64,000 bases of DNA from Rhodoplanes sp. Z2-YC6860 (GCF_001579845.1 NZ_CP007440.1:2936029-3000028); one strand, 5' to 3'; numbered from the stretch's first letter, positions 26,090-38,353 are shown. The notes: generated by a model from the letters alone, not told the origin. Made by a program: numbers and translations.

Positions 26090-26434
26090 ATGGCACGCGT
26101 GCGCTGTATCACCGAGATGGGCATGGGCGTCGATGTTCACGGGCGCGACGCCACCAAGGCGGCCAAGCGGGCGGTCTCGGATGCGATCCGCCATTCCAGC
26201 CTCGGCTTTGTCAGGATGCTGGGGAAGACGCCGCACGACATGTTTGTCGATGTCACCATCGGCGTTCCGAACCCGGACGCGGTTGACACGTCAGCGGTCG
26301 CGAAGGAACTCCCCTACGGGACGGTGACCGTCAAGGCGGTCAAAGGCGGATTGGACATTCCGGCCGAAAGCGGCGGCGATGCCATCACCATTGCCAACGC
26401 GGCGGTGATCGTGAGTTTGGACGACGGCAAGTGA
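26090..26434 (+). CDS. Lin0512-family protein
   Basis: The 114-residue protein begins ARVRCITEMGMGVDVHGRDATKAAKRAVSDAIRH and contains MFVDVTIGVPNPDAVD and ITIANAAVIVSLDDG, the recognisable core of the Lin0512 family, a small alpha/beta fold of about 110-120 residues with no assigned function. ATG 26090 has AGGA nine bases upstream. It is followed after 19 bp by a proline iminopeptidase gene on the same strand, so the two probably share a transcript, and it is divergent from recQ. Confidence 0.85.
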   Translation: MARVRCITEMGMGVDVHGRDATKAAKRAVSDAIRHSSLGFVRMLGKTPHDMFVDVTIGVPNPDAVDTSAVAKELPYGTVTVKAVKGGLDIPAESGGDAITIANAAVIVSLDDGK

Positions 26435-26453
26435 GTGGGGACGGACAGCGAAG

Positions 26454-27452
26454 ATGGCGCATGACGTAGGCCACGGGCGCACCGAAGCGGCTGCGCCGCT
26501 GACGTCAGAGCAGTTTCCTGTCGGCGATGGCCACGAACTCTATGTCGAGAGTGTTGGCCGCGAAGGTGGCATTCCGGCCGTATACCTCCATGGCGGTCCG
26601 GGATCCGGTTGCCAGCCGGATCATCGCCGGCTGTTTGATCCCGAGCGTTTTCATGCCGTGCTGTTCGACCAACGCGGCTGCGGCCGCAGCCGGCCGAAAG
26701 GCAGCCGCGACAACAATACGACGGCGCATCTGATCGCCGACATGGAAGCGATCCGAAAAAAGTTCGGCTTCGAACGCTGGATGGTGGTCGGCGGCTCCTG
26801 GGGCGCCACGCTGGCGCTCGCTTATGCGGAGGCGCACCCGGAGCGCGTTTCAGGCCTCGTGTTGCGTGCGACCTTTCTCGGCACGTTCGAGGAGATCGAA
26901 GCCGGCTTTGGCCAAAGGCTTTCCTGCTTCTATCCCGAGCTGTATGAGGATTTTCTGGGCCTTCTCCCCGAGGCGGAGCGTGACCGGCCGCTCGAGGCCT
27001 ATTGGCGCCGCATCCTCTCCGACGACGCCGCCGTGCATGGACCCGCGGCGCGCGCCTGGCACGACGTCGAGCGCATCTTGTCGGAGCACGCACCGAAACG
27101 CACACGGCTCGATGCTGCGGCAATAAAATCCGGCAAAGGCTTGCCCGCAACCCCCTTCATGGAAGCGCATTATTTCGTCAACGACTGCTTCATGCGGCCG
27201 AACCAGATTCTCGAAGACGCCGGCAGGCTCACCGGTATTCCCGGCATCATCGTGCAAGGCCGCTACGATTTGCTCTGTCCGCCCGCGACCGCTCACGCGG
27301 TCGCCAAACGCTGGACCGGCAGCGAAATCCGCATCGTTGAAGGCGCGGGTCACACGCTCTACGACCCTGGCATACGCGACGCCGTGACGAAGGCTATTGC
27401 TGACGTCGCGTCATTGATGTCCGCGGGCGATGCGGCAAGTTCTGCTACTTGA
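26454..27452 (+). CDS. pip: Proline iminopeptidase (alpha/beta hydrolase)
   Basis: The 332-residue peptidase removes N-terminal proline. It shows HGGPG (46-50, oxyanion hole), DQRGCGRS (72-79), nucleophile Ser115 in GGSWGATLAL, an aspartate in QGRYDLLCPP and the catalytic histidine in EGAGHTLYDPG. Length matches bacterial Pip (about 310-330). It is cytoplasmic, with no signal peptide. It ends 8 bp inside the convergent MBL-fold gene. The downstream partner of a Lin0512 protein by position; no functional link is known to me. Confidence 0.93.
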   Translation: MAHDVGHGRTEAAAPLTSEQFPVGDGHELYVESVGREGGIPAVYLHGGPGSGCQPDHRRLFDPERFHAVLFDQRGCGRSRPKGSRDNNTTAHLIADMEAIRKKFGFERWMVVGGSWGATLALAYAEAHPERVSGLVLRATFLGTFEEIEAGFGQRLSCFYPELYEDFLGLLPEAERDRPLEAYWRRILSDDAAVHGPAARAWHDVERILSEHAPKRTRLDAAAIKSGKGLPATPFMEAHYFVNDCFMRPNQILEDAGRLTGIPGIIVQGRYDLLCPPATAHAVAKRWTGSEIRIVEGAGHTLYDPGIRDAVTKAIADVASLMSAGDAASSAT

Positions 27453-28377
27453 AGTAACTCCGCTGCCCGGTCTGGATCAGTTCGTACAAGCCTTTGATGT
27501 CGTTTCCCCGGCGTGTGTAATTGTGCCAGTCCTTGTAGGCCGAGAAATCCAGCGTCGCGATCGCGGTTTCCAAAGGAACGCCGTCGGCCACGGCCTTTTT
27601 GACCGTTGCATATTCGTAATTGATGAACCCGGCGAGGTCCGTTACGTCGGCGCGCGTCGCGATATCGCCGTGAGGCGGCATCACGACATCGACATCCATT
27701 TTCGCGACATCCGTCAGAAGCTTGACCCAGTTTTCTGGCGATGGCGTGAAATTCATGTTGGGCATGCTGCGCTTACCGAACGCACCGGAGGTGAAGACGG
27801 CTCGGGCGTGAGGAAAGAAAACGAACGTATCTCCCGGATTCTGACCGGGCCCGCGGTATGCAAGATGCACTTCACGCCCGCCCAGATGAATGGTCAGGTC
27901 TTTGGAGAAGGTCAGGCTCGGTAGCGTCAGTTTCACTTCGCCCGGATCATAATGACGCGCCTTGAAAAACGGCTGGCGCCGGGCGAACTCCTTGTCCGCG
28001 ACCTGTGCCATGATACGGGCCGTGTCTTCATGGGCGACGATGTTGGCTCCCAACGCCTTGAACACCGAATTTCCGTAGGTGTGATCGCCGTGGAAGTGCG
28101 TGTTCACCACCCATTTGACCGGCTTGTCGGTGATCTTACGAATGCGATCGAGCAGATCTTGGCCATCGCGAGGATGTTGACGCGTGTCGACAACCAACAC
28201 GCCCTCATCGGTGATCAGAAAAGCCGAGTTGGACGAGGTCTCGTCATAAAGAAAATAGAGATCGGGGGCGACCTGACGTTCGACGATCTCCTTTGCGGCG
28301 CCGCCGGTCTGTGTCTGCGCCTGGCAGGAAACGCCGGCCCAAACCAGCACGAAAGCGCAGATGAAGCCTTTGAACAT
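27445..28377 (-). CDS. Exported MBL-fold protein with altered metal site
   Basis: The 310-residue protein has a signal peptide (hydrophobic 4-15, cleavage near 20) and a metallo-beta-lactamase fold. The first metal motif HFHGDH (94-99) is intact, as is the last histidine (His236, PPHGD). The third histidine position, normally in a GHTxGD loop, is Gln179 (GPGQNPGD), and the usual aspartate of an FTGD strand is replaced (FTSGAF, 195-200). Both zinc sites would therefore each lose one ligand. It may be a variant hydrolase or a non-enzymatic binder. It is downstream of carbonic anhydrase on the same strand and overlaps the end of pip by 8 bp. Confidence 0.8.
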   Translation of the reverse strand: MFKGFICAFVLVWAGVSCQAQTQTGGAAKEIVERQVAPDLYFLYDETSSNSAFLITDEGVLVVDTRQHPRDGQDLLDRIRKITDKPVKWVVNTHFHGDHTYGNSVFKALGANIVAHEDTARIMAQVADKEFARRQPFFKARHYDPGEVKLTLPSLTFSKDLTIHLGGREVHLAYRGPGQNPGDTFVFFPHARAVFTSGAFGKRSMPNMNFTPSPENWVKLLTDVAKMDVDVVMPPHGDIATRADVTDLAGFINYEYATVKKAVADGVPLETAIATLDFSAYKDWHNYTRRGNDIKGLYELIQTGQRSYFK

Positions 28378-28508
28378 GACCGTGATCCTCGTCGAAGAAC
28401 CGTTTCGGTCCGCATAGTCCGCGTCGCAAATGCAGATCGAGGCACGCCTGTATCTCGGGGGAATGACGGCGTCCGGGACGAATGAGTGCTGATCCCGGCG
28501 CCCGCCAA

Positions 28509-29246
28509 TCAGGCGGGCGTTACAAGGTCGACCCGGCCGTTATCGAGATTGTAGACCGCGCCCACGACGAGGACCTTTTTGTCCGTCACGTATTTGTCGA
28601 TGATCGGACTCGCGGCCTTCAGCTTCTCGACGTTCAGAATGACGTTCTGCTTGATGGCGTTGTCGAGCGCATCGCCGGATTGATCGGCCGTTGCCTCGAC
28701 GGCGGGTCGGAGGGCGGAAACCAGCGATGGCAGGTGTCCCGGCAGCGTCGTTTTGTCCTTCAGCGATTTGATCGCCGCGTCGATGGCGCCGCACGACTTG
28801 TGCCCGAGCACCATGAGCAGCGGCACGTTGAGGACAGCAACGCCATATTCGAAGCTTGCGATCACGTCGTCGTTGAGGAAATTTCCGGCAACACGGCACA
28901 CGAACAGGTCGCCACGGCCGCTATCAAAGGCGTATTCCGGCGCGATGCGGGAATCCGCGCAGCTCAGGATGCCGGCATAGGGGTTCTGGCCTTTGGTCAG
29001 CGCCTCGCGCTCGTTGATGAAATCGTGCCGCTTGGCAAGCCCGCGCACATAGCGGCGATTGCCCTGCATCAGAATCTTCAAGGCATCATTCGGAGACACG
29101 ACATTCTGCGGCTTGGGCGGGGCTTTCTTGGCGAAGGCCATGCCCGGCATCGCAACACTGGCAGTCGCGGCAGCGGCAATCTTGAGAAAGTGGCGCCGCG
29201 AGGCAGCGGCATTATTGGCGGCATTATGATCGCAAAGTTGGCACAT
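28509..29246 (-). CDS. Tat-exported beta-carbonic anhydrase
   Basis: The 245-residue enzyme hydrates CO2. Zinc ligands are Cys96 (SCADSR, with Asp98/Arg100 dyad), His149 and Cys152 (GHKSCGA). The N-terminus carries a twin-arginine signal (SRRHFLKIAAAATASVA, 16-32; cleavage after AFA near 39), so it should reach the periplasm folded with zinc. Before the Tat motif is an unusual MCQLC start with two cysteines. Most beta-class enzymes are cytoplasmic, so export is noteworthy. It lies 131 bp upstream of the MBL-fold gene and about 190 bp downstream of an acyltransferase gene, all on one strand. Confidence 0.92.
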   Translation of the reverse strand: MCQLCDHNAANNAAASRRHFLKIAAAATASVAMPGMAFAKKAPPKPQNVVSPNDALKILMQGNRRYVRGLAKRHDFINEREALTKGQNPYAGILSCADSRIAPEYAFDSGRGDLFVCRVAGNFLNDDVIASFEYGVAVLNVPLLMVLGHKSCGAIDAAIKSLKDKTTLPGHLPSLVSALRPAVEATADQSGDALDNAIKQNVILNVEKLKAASPIIDKYVTDKKVLVVGAVYNLDNGRVDLVTPA

Positions 29247-29435
29247 GAAGTTTCCCCCGGATGAATGCGGCCATCATCGTTGAGGCTTCTGCGGTTGTCG
29301 AGGTGTGCGGCCGCAGTAATCGGGGATTAGTCAATACATTATGTTTGAGGGAATGGCCGCTTGCAGCAGCCAAAGTTGGTGCCATCGCAATTGGCTGTTT
29401 GTCGGCATTCGCAGGCGCAAAAAAGATCAAACGGC

Positions 29436-30464
29436 TCACCCGGTTGCGGGTAGCGAACTTAAACGCGTTTGCGTGGGATAAATCCAGCCGCGCAAAACGC
29501 GCATCGTTGGTTGTTCCAGCAGGATGTAAAAAAGCAAACCCGACAGCATTCCAACCGCCACCATGGCCACGCACAAGAGCGCGGGCGAAAGTCCTGGCAG
29601 CAGCATCAACACCAGCGGCATCACCGGAGCATGGGCCAAATAAGTGCTATAGCTCAACTTGCCGAGAAACTCTGTCTTCGGTGAACTGAGACTGCCGCGT
29701 TTGGTCTCGAATGCCGCCAACCCGGCAATCATGAACGCCGCAGGGATGCCAAACGAGATATAATAGGGGCACGACACCAGCCACTGCTCGACCGAGCGTC
29801 CGATCCCGTAGCCGAAGAACCACGCAGCGCTTATTGCGGCGATGATCAAGCCGGCCCGCGCCGACAGCCGGGAATGGAGCAGCGCCGCAATCATGCCGAA
29901 CAAAAACATGACGATAATGGGGTTGAGGAAAAACGAGGCCGGAAAGGTCATCGGCACATGGGACCGCTCAAGCACCACGATCGCAGTGCCCCACGCTGCG
30001 AACAGCAAGGCTCCGAACACAGGGCGCAACACGAGCAACAAGCAAAATGCCAAGTAAAACATCAGCTCGTAGTGCAATGTCCATGCGGGGGTGACATAGG
30101 GAAAGTCCCGCACGGACGTGGGAATCAAAAAGAAGTCACGCACGAACGTAGCTGCATTCAGCGGCTTGACGCCGCCGGTTATTGGAATCAGAGCGGCGGT
30201 AATGCCGAGCGCCAGCCAATACGGCGGGAAAATGCGCAGAAACCGTCGCAGGACATAGTTCGGGAGTCGAGACGGCTGCCCAAGATCCCCGCGGTGCGCA
30301 GTCAGGATGACAAAGCCGCTCAGCACGAAGAAAAAATGGATGCCATGATACCCAACGGTGAGGGCTCCGCCGGCCAGCTTGTGGCCGGTAAAAAACGAGG
30401 CGTGAAAGATCACCACCATGGTGGCTGCGATCAAGCGGGAAACGTCAAGAAGCCCGTAGCGCAC
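29436..30464 (-). CDS. Acyltransferase 3 (OafA/YrhL-type) membrane protein
   Basis: The 342-residue protein is an integral membrane O-acyltransferase of about ten helices. Motifs are LLDVSRLIAATMVVIFHASFF with its catalytic histidine near the start, FFFVLSGFVI, RRFLRIFPPYW and a late FLGKLSYSTYLAHAPV. Such enzymes acetylate or acylate exopolysaccharide, LPS or other envelope sugars. I set the start at GTG 30464, with GGAG five bases before it, because the fold begins right there; a TTG at 30530 lacks an SD. No glycan genes are adjacent, so the acceptor is unknown. Confidence 0.86.
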   Translation of the reverse strand: MRYGLLDVSRLIAATMVVIFHASFFTGHKLAGGALTVGYHGIHFFFVLSGFVILTAHRGDLGQPSRLPNYVLRRFLRIFPPYWLALGITAALIPITGGVKPLNAATFVRDFFLIPTSVRDFPYVTPAWTLHYELMFYLAFCLLLVLRPVFGALLFAAWGTAIVVLERSHVPMTFPASFFLNPIIVMFLFGMIAALLHSRLSARAGLIIAAISAAWFFGYGIGRSVEQWLVSCPYYISFGIPAAFMIAGLAAFETKRGSLSSPKTEFLGKLSYSTYLAHAPVMPLVLMLLPGLSPALLCVAMVAVGMLSGLLFYILLEQPTMRVLRGWIYPTQTRLSSLPATG

Positions 30465-30602
30465 GATTGCTCCAATCGATGCTCGATCTTGCGCAGAAAA
30501 AGTGAACCCGGCAATCGCGAATACCGCCAAGTTGACTGCAACCGAATGATGCTGTGGCAGGGAGACCGGGTGGGCAAGTGCCGGAAGTTGGACGAGGTCT
30601 CG

Positions 30603-31067
30603 TCACGGAGAAGCTGAAGATCGGGCCAGGCTGGCGTTATAGTATTTGCGTTGGTGAGTGACCTCGCGGCCCAGCCATTCCGGTCGTTTGAACGTGCTGC
30701 GGGTGGATCGAAGTTCGATTTCCGCGATGACAAGCCCGCGAAGATCGCCCTTGAACACGTCGACTTCGAAACTGGCCGTTCCTGCCTTCACCACATGCCG
30801 GGTCTTTTTGATGACGCGCCCTGTGCGAAGCTTCAACAGAGCCCGCGCGTCTTTGACCGGGATCGGATACTCGAATTCCGCGCGTGAGATTCCGGAGCGG
30901 GCACCCTTGATGGTGACGTATGCCGTCGTCCCGTCAATGATCCGCACGCGCACGGATACCGGGCCGGCGAGCACGAGGTAGGCCTGCTGGATGTCCTTTC
31001 CGCGCCTCGCCTGCTTGCGCCAGCTGTCGCCCGAGACAAGAAATTTCCGTTCGATTTCTCTGGCCAT
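30603..31067 (-). CDS. CYTH-domain protein (inorganic triphosphatase-like)
   Basis: The 154-residue protein starts with the CYTH signature EIERKFLV (4-11) and has alternating basic and acidic strands expected of a triphosphate tunnel: VSVRVRIIDGTTAYVTIKG, RAEFEYPIP, RVIKKTRHVV, FEVDVFKGDLRGLVIAEIEL. Single-domain CYTH proteins of this length hydrolyse inorganic tripolyphosphate or bind organic triphosphates. ATG 31067 is preceded by GGAG at five bases, better than an upstream start at 31139. It is divergent from the YtcJ-type amidohydrolase, 85 bp apart. Confidence 0.9.
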   Translation of the reverse strand: MAREIERKFLVSGDSWRKQARRGKDIQQAYLVLAGPVSVRVRIIDGTTAYVTIKGARSGISRAEFEYPIPVKDARALLKLRTGRVIKKTRHVVKAGTASFEVDVFKGDLRGLVIAEIELRSTRSTFKRPEWLGREVTHQRKYYNASLARSSASP

Positions 31068-31152
31068 CACCGCTCCGGTTTGCCTATCCGTATCGTTCGT
31101 CTCAGGTTTCGACAACGCGTCTTGATCCGTATCCAACACTCAGGAGTGTCCC

Positions 31153-33108
31153 ATGAATACAATTCGGCGGCGTTCAGTCGTACAGGGACTTGCGGCGACT
31201 GGTATTGTTGCGGCAACAGACCTCGGGGGCGCAGCGAGGGCACAACAGATGCAAGCCGAAACGGTTCTTCGCAACGGGCGCTTTACCACGCTCGATCGCA
31301 GCAATCCGCAAGCCGAGGCTGTCGCCATCAAAGACGGCCGCTTTGTTGCAGTCGGGTCGGAGCGGGAGGTCATGGCGCTGGCGGGCAGTGGCACCCAGGT
31401 CATCGATCTGAAGGGCCGCCGCGCGATTCCAGGACTGATCGACAGCCATCTGCACGTGATCCGTGGCGGGCTGAACTACAATATGGAGTTGCGTTGGGAC
31501 GGCGTTCGCTCGCTGTCCGACGCGATGTCGATGCTCAAGCGCCAGGTGGCCATCACGCCGCCGCCACAGTGGGTGCGTGTCGTCGGCGGCTTCACCGAGC
31601 ATCAGTTCGCCGAGAAGCGCCTGCCGACCATCGAGGAGATCAACGCGGTTGCGCCGGACACGCCTGTTTTCATTCTTCACCTGTACGACCGTGCGCTCCT
31701 GAATGCCGCGGCGCTGCGGGTGGTCGGCTACACCAAGTACACCCCGAACCCTCCGGCCGGCGAGATCGTCAAGGACGCTGCCGGCAATCCGACCGGCCTG
31801 CTGTTGGCGCAACCGAACGCCACGATTCTCTATTCCACACTCGCCAAAGGCCCGAAGCTGCCCGCGGAATACCAGCTCAACTCGACCCGGCACTTCATGC
31901 GTGAGCTCAACCGGCTCGGCATTACAGGGGCGGTCGATGCGGGCGGCGGCTTTCAGAACTATCCCGAGGACTATCAGATCATCGACCAGCTTCACCGCGA
32001 CGGACAACTCACCGTTCGCATCGCCTACAATCTCTTCACCCAGCGGCCCAAGCAGGAGTTCGAGGATTTCGCCAGCTGGTCCAAGCAGGTGAAGCCAGGG
32101 CAGGGCGACGACACCTACCGGGTCAATGGCGCGGGCGAGATGTTGGTCTACTCGGCGGCGGACTTCGAAGACTTCCGCGTGCCGCGGCCGGAGATGCCGC
32201 CGAACATGGAGAAAGACCTCGAAAAGGTGATCCGCCTGCTCGCGGAAAACCGTTGGCCGTGGCGTCTGCACGCCACCTACAACGAGACGATCGGCCGCGC
32301 TCTCGATGTCTACGAAAAGGTCAACCGCGACATCCCGTTCAAGGGGCTCAACTGGTTCTTCGATCATTGCGAAACCATCGATCAGCGCAACATCGACCGG
32401 ATCGCCGCGCTTGGCGGCGGTATCGCCGTCCAGCATCGCATGGCCTATCAGGGCGAATACTTCATTGAACGCTACGGTGCCAAAGCCGCAGAGGCCACTC
32501 CGCCGATCAGCCGGATGATGGCGGCGGGCGTTCCGATTGGGGCCGGCACCGACGCCACGCGCGTCTCGTCTTACAATCCATGGGTTTCGCTGGCGTGGCT
32601 CGTGTCCGGCATGACGGTGGGGGGCACACGGCTTTACCCGCCCAACAACCGCGTCGATCGGGAAACGGCGCTCCGGCTCTGGACCGAGAGCAACACGTGG
32701 TTCTCCGCGGAGCAAGGCAAGAAGGGTGTCATCAAGAACGGGCAGCTTGCCGATCTGGCCGTGCTGTCAGCCGACTTCATGTCGGTGCCGGAGACCGAGA
32801 TTGCCGAGATCACGTCAGTGCTGACCTTGCTGGGCGGCAAGGCCGTTCATGGCGCGGAGGAGCACAAGGATGCGGCGCCGGCGTTGCCGCCGCCCATGCC
32901 CGATTGGTCGCCGGTGCGAAGCTTCGGCGGCTACCAGCAACGGCGGGCCGATGCTGCGACGAATTTGAAATTCGCCGCCGCTTGCGGCTGCGCCAGCTCC
33001 TGCAACATACACGGCCACGCCCATGCGGCTGCATGGGCGGCGAGCGCACCCGCAGCCGACCCGGCCAGCTTCTGGGGCGTCATGGGTTGCTCCTGCTGGG
33101 CCGTATAG
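31153..33108 (+). CDS. Tat-exported YtcJ-type amidohydrolase with Cys/His-rich tail
   Basis: The 651-residue protein has a twin-arginine-like signal (RRRSVVQGLAATGIVAATDL; cleavage after ARA near 30). The amidohydrolase core follows with HLH metal ligands (GLIDSHLHV, His99/His101), GLNWFFDHCETID, IAVQHRMAYQGEYF and the aspartate in GAGTDATRV, ending in KNGQLADLAVLSADF. YtcJ/NfdA-type enzymes hydrolyse N-substituted formamides or related amides. After the core comes an extra tail (605-651) with Cys611, 613, 617, 646, 648 and His620, 622, 624, ending FWGVMGCSCWAV. The tail could bind a metal or be membrane-proximal. It ends about 200 bp before transketolase on the same strand. Confidence 0.87.
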   Translation: MNTIRRRSVVQGLAATGIVAATDLGGAARAQQMQAETVLRNGRFTTLDRSNPQAEAVAIKDGRFVAVGSEREVMALAGSGTQVIDLKGRRAIPGLIDSHLHVIRGGLNYNMELRWDGVRSLSDAMSMLKRQVAITPPPQWVRVVGGFTEHQFAEKRLPTIEEINAVAPDTPVFILHLYDRALLNAAALRVVGYTKYTPNPPAGEIVKDAAGNPTGLLLAQPNATILYSTLAKGPKLPAEYQLNSTRHFMRELNRLGITGAVDAGGGFQNYPEDYQIIDQLHRDGQLTVRIAYNLFTQRPKQEFEDFASWSKQVKPGQGDDTYRVNGAGEMLVYSAADFEDFRVPRPEMPPNMEKDLEKVIRLLAENRWPWRLHATYNETIGRALDVYEKVNRDIPFKGLNWFFDHCETIDQRNIDRIAALGGGIAVQHRMAYQGEYFIERYGAKAAEATPPISRMMAAGVPIGAGTDATRVSSYNPWVSLAWLVSGMTVGGTRLYPPNNRVDRETALRLWTESNTWFSAEQGKKGVIKNGQLADLAVLSADFMSVPETEIAEITSVLTLLGGKAVHGAEEHKDAAPALPPPMPDWSPVRSFGGYQQRRADAATNLKFAAACGCASSCNIHGHAHAAAWAASAPAADPASFWGVMGCSCWAV

Positions 33109-33305
33109 GAGCATGTAGCAGCTCTCGAAGCGGCAATCGCATGTTGTCTCCCAGCAAGGAGGCAGCTTCGTGATCGGTGAACCAAATCGCGTGTCGGGCG
33201 TTCCACATCTGGGGCGGTCTGAGCAGACGCTGGCGGGAAGAGTTGAGGACGCGAACGGGGGTCCTTGTCTCGATCTTGCCGGCGGTTGCGTTCAGGGATT
33301 TGTTC

Positions 33306-35452
<2,147 letters not shown>

Positions 35453-35456
<4 letters not shown>

Positions 35457-38326
35457 ATCCGCAAACTCAAAGCTCGGCCAAGCCGCAGCAGGCAGCCGCC
35501 AATCCGCTCGCGGCGCTCCATCAGCACGGCCAGGCGCCATGGCTCGACTTCCTGGCGCGCAAGTTCGTCGCCGACGGCAGTCTCAAAACGCTGATCGAGC
35601 GCGACGGCGTGACCGGCGTCACGTCCAATCCGTCGATCTTCGAAAAGGCGATCGGCGGCAGCAGCGACTATGACGCGTCGCTCAGGAAATCGGAGGAGCA
35701 GGGCGACCGCGATGTGATGTCGCTCTACGAGGCGCTGGCCATCGAGGACATCCGGAACGCTGCGGACGTGTTGCTGCCGGTCTATAAAGCCACAAACGGC
35801 AATGACGGCTATGTCAGCCTCGAGGTGTCGCCCTATCTGGCGATGGATACCGACGCCACGATCGCGGAGGCGCAACGGCTTTGGCGCGCGGTGGGACGCG
35901 TCAATCTGATGATCAAGGTCCCTGCCACCGATGCGGGGCTGCCGGCGATCCGCCGTCTGATCGGCGAGGGCATCAACGTGAACATCACGCTGCTGTTCTC
36001 GCAGGATGTCTATCAAAAGGTCGTCGAAGCCTATCTGGCTGGATTGGAGGATTTGGTTGCCCATGGCGGCGATCCGAAGAAGATCGCGAGCGTGGCGAGC
36101 TTCTTCGTCAGCCGCATCGACGTCGCGGTCGACAAGCTGCTCGACGAGAAGATCAAAGCGGGCGCCAAGGACCTCGCGGCGCTGAAGGGCAAGGTGGCGA
36201 TTGCCAACGCCAAGCTCGCTTATCAGCACTACAAGCGCCTGTTCGCCGGGCCGCGCTGGGACAAGCTCAAGAGCAAGGGCGCGCGGACGCAGCGCCTGTT
36301 GTGGGCGAGCACGGGCACCAAGAGCAAGGAGTACAGCGACGTCCTTTATGTGGACGAGTTGATCGCCGACGATACCGTCAACACGCTGCCGCCGGCGACG
36401 ATGGATGCCTTCCGCGACCACGGCAAGGTCGCCGACAGCCTCGAAAAGAACATCGACGATGCCAAGAGCGTCATGTCGAAACTCGCGCAGGCGGGAGTCT
36501 CGATCGACGAGGTGACGCGGCAACTCGTCGACGAAGGCGTTCAGCTTTTTGCCGATGCATTCGACAAGCTGCTGGCCGCCGTCGCCCAGAAGCGCGCGGC
36601 CATCCTCGGCAAGAAGATCGACCCCCAGTCCTGGAAGCTCCCCGCCGATCTCGAAAAGTCCGTCAAGGCGACGCTGGAGCAATGGCGGGCGGACGGAAAG
36701 GTCCGTCAGCTTTGGACGGGCGACGCCAAGCTCTGGACCAACACGGACGAGGCCAAATGGCTCGGCTGGCTGGATATCGTCGCCGACGAATCCAAGCGGC
36801 TCGATCAGTTCAAGGCGCTTGCGAACGACGTTCGCCAGCAAGGCTTCACAGACGTGGTGCTGCTCGGCATGGGCGGCTCGAGCCTTGGTCCGGAGGTGCT
36901 TGCGGAGACCTTCGGCGTTCAGACCGGCGGTCCGCGTCTCTCGGTGTTGGATTCCACCGACCCGGCGCAAGTCCGCACGGTCGAGAGCAAGGTCAACCCG
37001 GCCCATACGCTCTTCATCGTGTCGAGCAAATCGGGCAGCACGCTCGAACCGAACGTGTTGAAAGACTACTTCTTCGATCGCGTCAAAACGGCTGTCGGCG
37101 CCGAGGCGGCCGGCTCGCACTTCGTTGCGATCACCGACCCCGGCTCAAGTCTCGAGAAAGAAGCGAAACGCGATCGTTTCCGGCACGTCTATTACGGCAA
37201 GCCCAACATCGGCGGACGCTATTCGGTGCTGTCTGCCTTCGGCGTCGCGCCGGCCGCGGCGATGGGTCTCGATCTCCCGCGTTTTCTCAATGCGGCAGAA
37301 CTGATGGTGAGGTCTTGCGGAATCCACGTTCCGCCCGCCGAGAATCCGGGCGTCGCTCTTGGCGTGCTCCTGGGCGCCGCCGCCAAGGCAGGCCGCGACA
37401 AGGTGACGATTGTTGCCTCCAAAGCCATCGCAGACTTTGGCGCATGGCTCGAGCAGCTGATTGCGGAATCCACCGGCAAGCACGGAAAGGGCGTCATTCC
37501 CGTCGATGCCGAGCCGCTGGCCGATCCCAAAGCCTACGGCAACGATCGGCTGTTCGCCTACCTGCGTCTGGCCTCGAACCCGGACGCAGCACAGGACAAG
37601 ATGATCGACGCCATCGAGGCCGCTGGGAATCCGGTGGTTCGGATCGAGCTCTCCGATCCCTATCAAATCGGGCAGGAGTTCTTCCGATGGGAAATCGCCA
37701 CGGCCGTTGCCGGTGCGATCATCGGGATCAATCCGTTCGATCAGCCGGATGTCGAAGCCAGCAAGGTGCAGACGAAGGAGCTGACATCGGCTTATGAGAA
37801 ATCGGGCTCGCTGCCGCCCGAGAAGCCGTTCTTTGAAGCCGGCGGCATCAGCCTGTTCGCCGACGCTCGCAACGTCGCAGCGCTCGGCAAGGCTTCGTCC
37901 CTGGTTGGTTATCTGTCGGCGCATCTCAAGCGGCTGCAGCCCGGCGACTATGCTGCGCTGCTGGCCTATGTCGAGCGCAACAAGCAGCACGGCGAAAGCC
38001 TGCAGGATATCCGCGTGATGATCCGCGATCGTCTGCGCATGGCAACCTGCGTCGGCTTTGGCCCTCGCTTTCTGCATTCCACGGGACAAGCCTACAAAGG
38101 GGGCCCCAACACCGGCGTCTTCCTCCAGATCACCTGCGACGACGCGGCGGACGTGCCGATCCCCGGCCGCTCCTACAGCTTCGGCGTGGTGAAGGCCGCG
38201 CAGGCGCGGGGCGATCTCCAGGTTTTGGAGCAGCGCCAGCGCCGCGCCTTGCGCGTGCATCTCGGCTCGCACGTCGCGGGCGGATTGGCCGCACTCAAGG
38301 ACGCCATTCGCCAGGCGCTGGAATAA
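35453..38326 (+). CDS. tal-pgi: Bifunctional transaldolase / glucose-6-phosphate isomerase
   Basis: The 957-residue fusion has transaldolase first (about 20-380), with TSNPSIFEKAI at 57-67, the Schiff-base lysine in MIKVPATDAG near 155 and FFVSRIDVAVD. Phosphoglucose isomerase follows (about 400-957), with GMGGSSLGPEVL near 471, SSKSGSTLEP near 523 and a late GxFLQIT segment. It links fructose-6-phosphate and glucose-6-phosphate pools with sedoheptulose in one polypeptide. Such fusions occur in Rhizobiales and some other phyla. It overlaps tkt by 4 nt and is followed by gnd after 27 bp with AGGAGA before its ATG. Confidence 0.95.
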
Positions 38327-38353
38327 GCCCAATCGGTTGTAGGAGATCTTCGA

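Noticed and set aside
33177-33305. N-terminally extended transketolase from GTG 33177
   Set aside because: The extra 43 residues do not resemble transketolase, and ATG 33306 has its own AGGGA at proper distance.
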